Origin: Podarcis raffonei
Lineage: Eukaryota; Chordata; Lepidosauria; Squamata; Lacertidae
Length of the DNA: 64,000 nucleotides
Assembly (NCBI RefSeq): GCF_027172205.1
Contig: NC_070607.1
Location: 37,594,069 to 37,658,068 of the forward strand
Direction: 5' to 3'
Position 1 is the first letter of the stretch. Every line of letters starts with the position of its first letter. A program made the translations under genes and the position numbers. The notes beneath the pieces are model-generated. The model saw nothing but the letters and a program-made list of their open reading frames with translations, did not search any database and was not told the origin of the DNA. This document shows positions 59,451 through 64,000 of the stretch, piece after piece.

Positions 59451-60229
59451 CAACGTCGGCAGCTGCCCTCGTCATTAAAAAGGAGTATTGGAAAGTCACC
59501 TCGCCAAAGGAACCGTGTGGGGAAAGCGCTATGGTCGCCAGGAGCTGCTGTCTGTGCGTCTTGGTAGCCCGGAGATTTAGCAAAATCCCTGCCTTGCTTT
59601 CTGCTTTTACATGCTACTACTGGCCGGTCCCTTTCAGGCCAAGTCCCGATTATCCACTTTGGTGCAGGAATAGAGCGCCCAACTTAAAAGTCGTAGCCTC
59701 GTATTAGTTTTACAGTATAAGCGCTTATGCCACGTGGCAGCCCCTGTACAGTGTAAGGTGTAGAAAGCCGGTGATGAATATGCCAGATTTTCTACGCAAT
59801 AAAAATGTTCTCCCCGCACCTTTAAGTGTTCTTGTGTCTAAAATGATGAGCTAACAAAAGAATAATTTAGTGCAAACCTGTGGGCCTCCAGATTATGAGA
59901 GTGAATGGTACTCTCCCCAAAATATGGAGAGCACAAGGTTGGGAAAGGCTGGTGCAGACTTCCGGGCTATAATACTGTAACCCTAAATTCCTGTTTTTCA
60001 GTTTCCTCCAATATCCATCTCCTCATTTCAGATCTGCTTTAAATAACAGACTGTGGGAAGAGAGTCTGGGTAGTTAGTTGTTCAATGTACAGCAAAAAAA
60101 TCCTATACACTCATACTTAGGAGTAATTTCCATGGAATACAATAATTGTTTCTTAGTAGACATGTATAGAATGGCACTGTAAATATTGTAAATGACTTCT
60201 AGGAGAAAATAATTCAGCACAAACATAAA

Positions 60230-62390
60230 ACATTTTTAGATTTGTCATTTATTTTCAAGGGGGAAAATCACATTTCAAGTACAACTTATTTAAATTTGTT
60301 CTTATGTATAGAATTTAATAAACTTTGTTCTGAAACGGGGACCCTATTTCTTGTATAATATCATGTATGATAAATAATTGCATATTCAGGATTTTGTGAA
60401 ATGGATGATTAGGGGGAAATCATGACGGAAAGACATTTATAAAAATCATTATTTACAAAAAAAATAGACATTTGTATTCTAATCTATAAGGAAAGAAACA
60501 CTGAAAATATGTGGTTTTATGATTATCTTCAACAAGTCAATACGACACATTCATATTACCAGTGGTCAGATATAAAGCTTTGCTGCAGTGTTTCTGATGC
60601 AACAAACCTATATAGTTTACAATTTTTCTCTGAGACCATCAGGTTAGCAGCAAAGCTTTCATAACAGACTAAGCAGTAAACAGGGCCAACTAGACTAAAA
60701 GGATAGTATATTTCATTGCACACGTAGGCTGAGAAGTCCAGACTTTTAAACAAAAATGTTTAAAAATATACATGTGTATTTTAAGTCCACAAATATCTAT
60801 AAACAGTTTATACACAAGGTTTTTTTTATTATAAAATGATATAGTTTGATATCTGATAAAACACCAGGGAATCTAATTCAGGTTTCAAAATTCCTTTAGG
60901 GTTGAAATCACAGCTAAGAATTAAGACCCAAGGCCTGCAAATGCTTATACACATGCTTAATTGCATGCAAGTCAATAGTGCCTTTGAAAACGTGTACAAC
61001 AGTTTGGCAGGATTGGAGTTCAGCATTTGAGTTTGATTGAGCCAGTTAAATGAAAAAAGTGTGTGCCTACAATTCCTTCATTTTGAAAATCCATCTCCCC
61101 TTCTAAGACACTAGCATAAGTGGTATTAAGTGTCTAGTTGAGAAATGATGTGGTAGTTTTATAATCCCAATTTACCGGAGGTAACAGCTAAAACAGCTGT
61201 ATTCCATATTCATACTAATTTGAAATACAATTTATTAATGTTAAACATTGTTAAGGTCACTAAAAGACAGATTCTAGACTTTCACGTACTGCTTGGCCTA
61301 TAGTGAAATTCCTGCTCATGGGTAAACCCTTTGAACATCATCATCACACTAATCCTTGAAATCAAAAGTAAGAGTTCAGTAGCAGCAACAGTAATCCTTT
61401 CTTAAAGGTCAAAAGAGGTCAATTGCTTTGTGATGTTGTAAATTTCTAACCACGTCTAATGGAGCAAAACGTTGAAGAGCATAAGATGTCCATTATCACT
61501 AGAAACGCCTCTTATATAAACTTTCAAGAAAGAAATTCCAGCTCTGGTGTAGACCCAAGATTGGGATTTTCCCATGGGAAAAAGTATTCATTATCATATT
61601 GCATTTGAAGTGATTTGGTTATCATGGTAAGCTTCCAAATTAAAAATTTAACAAGAAAAGCTTGTTAAAAATGCCTTTAAAAAAAAAAAAACCCCAACTA
61701 AATACATCTACACTGCAGTGATACTGAACTGACTCGGCACCTAAGTAGATGTCAAACATGAATGAGATAACATTACTTGTTTAGTTAAAAAACAATGTAC
61801 AACTTTTTCCAGAGTGCTCTATATATGCAGAGGTATCCTGTAACTTCTAATAAAGTTGTACACAGAGAGGAGTCTTTCCTATTTAGCTATGGTAAAGGTA
61901 AAAAATTGAAGAACAAGAATTAGAGGACAGAGGAGCTGTCACTACAATTACTCTAAATCTTTAAGTAAAAGAATTATTTCAATTGTGTCAGGCTCTTTAA
62001 AAATATTGATCCCTTTCAACATGATTCAGCCATTTCAAAATTACTCCTATAAAAGATAAAAGTAGTGATTGTTCATGTTAACTCTTGCAACCAGAAGAAG
62101 TTCAGAAAGCAAAATCAGTATACTTGCACTAGGGTCAGTCAAGAGTGGCTCTCTTTGTTTGCAGCTTGTTGACGATTAACAATAGGGTTGATTGATCCAT
62201 AGCAAAAGAACCCTGTTAGGTACATGCAAAAGTTAGTGTGTTTATATCAGCTTTTCTTTAGGATTTTTGCTGTTACCAGCAGAATGCTTGGGAGTCCCAC
62301 TTAGGAAGGGTCTTCCTAGACTTCAAGAGTAGCTTACTTAGGGCCACATAAGAGCAGCTTCCCAAAGGTAAGTTTAGAAGTCCATGTCAT
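60230..62390 (-). other. Candidate 3' UTR of SGIP1 (inferred)
   Basis: This AT-rich stretch of about 2.2 kb lacks recognisable repeats, in contrast to the rest of the window. It lies where human synteny places the 3' end of SGIP1 in minus orientation. A minus-strand AATAAA is at 60253-60248 and a Pumilio-type TGTAAATA is near 60457. No SGIP1 coding sequence was seen; its last coding exon would be to the right, beyond the BovB insertion. Confidence 0.35.
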
Positions 62391-62519
62391 GATTTAGACT
62401 GCGGTCATTGTGTGAGTGGAGTTCTGCTCACACAACAGGACTTCTCTCTTCTCTCCCTGCATGCCTCCCAAATCTGCTTTGGAGTCCCCAACACTCGAGC
62501 AGATTTTGAGGGCGTAGAG

Positions 62520-62565
62520 GCAGCTGGGTGGTGGTGGTGGTGGTGGTGACTGTGGTGGTGGGAAG
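62520..62565 (+). repeat. (GGT)n microsatellite
   Basis: A GTG/GGT-rich run with one interruption, just left of the BovB element. Confidence 0.9.
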
Positions 62566-62699
62566 TTCTGTTGTGCAAGTAGAAGTCTTACACATGTGGA
62601 ATGGCAGCACTGAATACAACCCATTGTTGCAATGGCTTTCATATGTTCAAACAAACATCTAAGCACAATGGTTCTTTCCCATTTTAACAGTTTCAGGCC

Positions 62700-64000
62700 T
62701 GATTTTTCTTTATCACATACAGTAGAAGGTAAAAAGAGGATGAGTATCAGAGATGCTCTATACAGTCAGCAAAAACAAGACCTGGAGCTGACTGTGGCTC
62801 AGATCATCAGTTTCTTATAGCAAAATTCAAGCTTAAACTGAAGAAAATAGGAAAAACCACTGGGCTGGTAAGATACAATCTAAATCAAATCCCTTATGAA
62901 TACACAGTGGAAGTGAGGTTTAAGGATTTAGATTTGGTGGACAGAGTGCCTATGGATGGAGGCTCGTAACATTATACAGGAGGCAGCAACAAAAACCATC
63001 CCAATGAAAAGGAAATGCAAGAAAGCAAAGTGGCTGTCCAACGAGGCCTTACAAATAGCGGGGGGAAAGGCTAGCAAAATGCGAGGAAAATAGTGAAAGA
63101 TACAGGAAATGGAATGCAGATTTCCAAAAAAATAGCAAGGAGAGACAAGAAGGCCTTCTTAAACGAGCAATGCAAAGAAATAGAGGAAAACAATACAATG
63201 GGAAGAACCAGAGATCTGTTCAAGAAAATTGGAGACATGAACATTTCGTACAAAGATTACCATAATAAAGAACAAAAGTAGTAAGGACCTAACAGAAGCA
63301 GAAGACATCAAGAAGAGGTGGCAAGAATACACAGAGGAATTATACCAGAAAGATATGGATGTCTCGTACACCCCAGGTAGTGTGGTTGCTGACCTCGAGC
63401 CAGACATCCTGGAGAGTAAAGTCAAATGGGCCTTAGAAAGCACTGCTACTAACAAGGCCAGTGGAAGTGATGATATTCAAGCTGATCATGGCCATTGGGC
63501 CCATCACCTCCTGGCAAATAGAAGGGGAAGAAATGGAGGCAGTGAGAGATTTTACTTTCTTGGGCTCCATGATCACTGCAGATGATGACAGCAGTCATGA
63601 AATTAAAAGACGCCTGCTTCTTGGGAGAAAAGCAATGACAAACCTAGACAGCATCCTAAAAAGCAGAGACATCACCTTGCCAACAAAGGTCCGTATAGTT
63701 AAAGCTATGGTTTTCCCAGTAGTGATGTATGGAAGTGAGAGCTGGACCATAAAGAAGGCTGATTGCCAAAGAATTGATGCTTTTGAATTAGGGTGCTGGA
63801 GGAGACTCTTGAGAGTCCCATGGACTGCAAGAAGATCAAACCTCTCCATTCTTAAGGAAATCAGTCCTGAGTGCTCACTGGAAGGACAGATCGTGAAGCT
63901 GAGGCTCCAGTACTTTGGCCCCTCACGAGAAGAGAAGACTCCCTGGAAAAGACCCTGATGTTGGGAAAGATGGAGGGCACAAGGAGAAGGGGACGACAGA
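62700..64000 (+). mobile_element. BovB (RTE clade) LINE, 5'-truncated and internally deleted
   Basis: Frames across the region match the BovB reverse-transcriptase protein as I know it: RDALYSQQKQDLELTVAQI near 62740-62810, ARRDKKAFLNEQCKEIEENN near 63135-63190, then KVKWALESTATNKASG near 63420-63470. After about 63485 the sequence jumps to the C-terminal part (FTFLGSMITADDDSSHEIKR, MVFPVVMYGSESWTIKKAD, CWRRLLRVPWTARRSN). The catalytic RT core is therefore missing in this copy. Frame changes are also present, so it is a dead copy. The element continues past the right edge, where its 3' end should lie. Confidence 0.92.

Noticed and set aside
58937-59707. 256-residue plus-strand open frame
   Set aside because: It spans the DYNLT5 CpG island. 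Overlapping long frames occur on both strands, as expected from GC-rich DNA, and the translation has no recognisable domain.
62394-62666. 90-residue minus-strand frame with a Pro run, considered as an SGIP1 exon
   Set aside because: The Pro/Thr run is the GGT microsatellite. The remainder does not match the SGIP1 C-terminus as I know it, and the stretch looks repeat-like.

Overview
The window looks like nuclear DNA from a squamate reptile, most likely a lizard. The genes are vertebrate genes with GT-AG introns. The repeats are the typical squamate set: 363-bp Sauria-type SINEs, a BovB (RTE) LINE, CR1 3' ends, tRNA-head SINEs, and many short hAT-like and mariner/Tigger-like MITEs. I cannot name the species.

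Four protein-coding genes can be built exon by exon with matching splice phases. (1) MIER1, minus strand, 17494 down to 1071: the first four coding exons, with the rest of the gene beyond the left edge. (2) DNAI4 (WDR78), plus strand, 24576-45311: complete, 17 coding exons, 832 residues, an axonemal dynein intermediate-chain family WD-repeat protein. (3) INSL5, plus strand, 48614-50096: two exons, 136 residues, an insulin/relaxin-family prohormone. (4) DYNLT5 (TCTEX1D1), minus strand, 56907 down to 52008: four coding exons, 177 residues, a Tctex-type dynein light chain, with a probable non-coding first exon in a CpG island near 59.1 kb. Gene order and relative orientation match the human 1p31.3 block SGIP1-DYNLT5-INSL5-DNAI4-MIER1-SLC35D1, so SGIP1 is expected just to the right. 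The AT-rich stretch at about 60.2-62.4 kb may be its 3' UTR.

Layout: 1-17.5 kb is MIER1, mostly introns; 17.15-17.9 kb is its CpG-island promoter; 17.9-24.3 kb is the intergenic space between the divergent MIER1 and DNAI4; 24.3-45.4 kb is DNAI4; 45.4-48.5 kb is a repeat-bearing spacer; 48.5-50.3 kb is INSL5; 50.3-52.0 kb is the gap before the convergent DYNLT5; 52.0-59.4 kb is DYNLT5; 59.4-62.7 kb is AT-rich; and 62.7-64 kb is a BovB LINE that runs off the right edge.

DNAI4 and DYNLT5 are both dynein/cilium genes. Each has an RFX X-box-like motif one mismatch from consensus: DNAI4 has its motif beside a forkhead/FOXJ1-type site, and DYNLT5 has its motif beside a CCAAT box. INSL5 has a TATA box preceded by three forkhead-type sites, and its B chain carries the RLN3-like RxxxRxxV cassette that human INSL5 has lost. 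I saw no wholly new genetic system. The most interesting signals are the regulatory motifs, the INSL5 B chain, and the transposon structures (a tandem MITE pair in one TA, a Tigger-type MITE, Sauria SINEs with perfect target duplications, and an internally deleted BovB).
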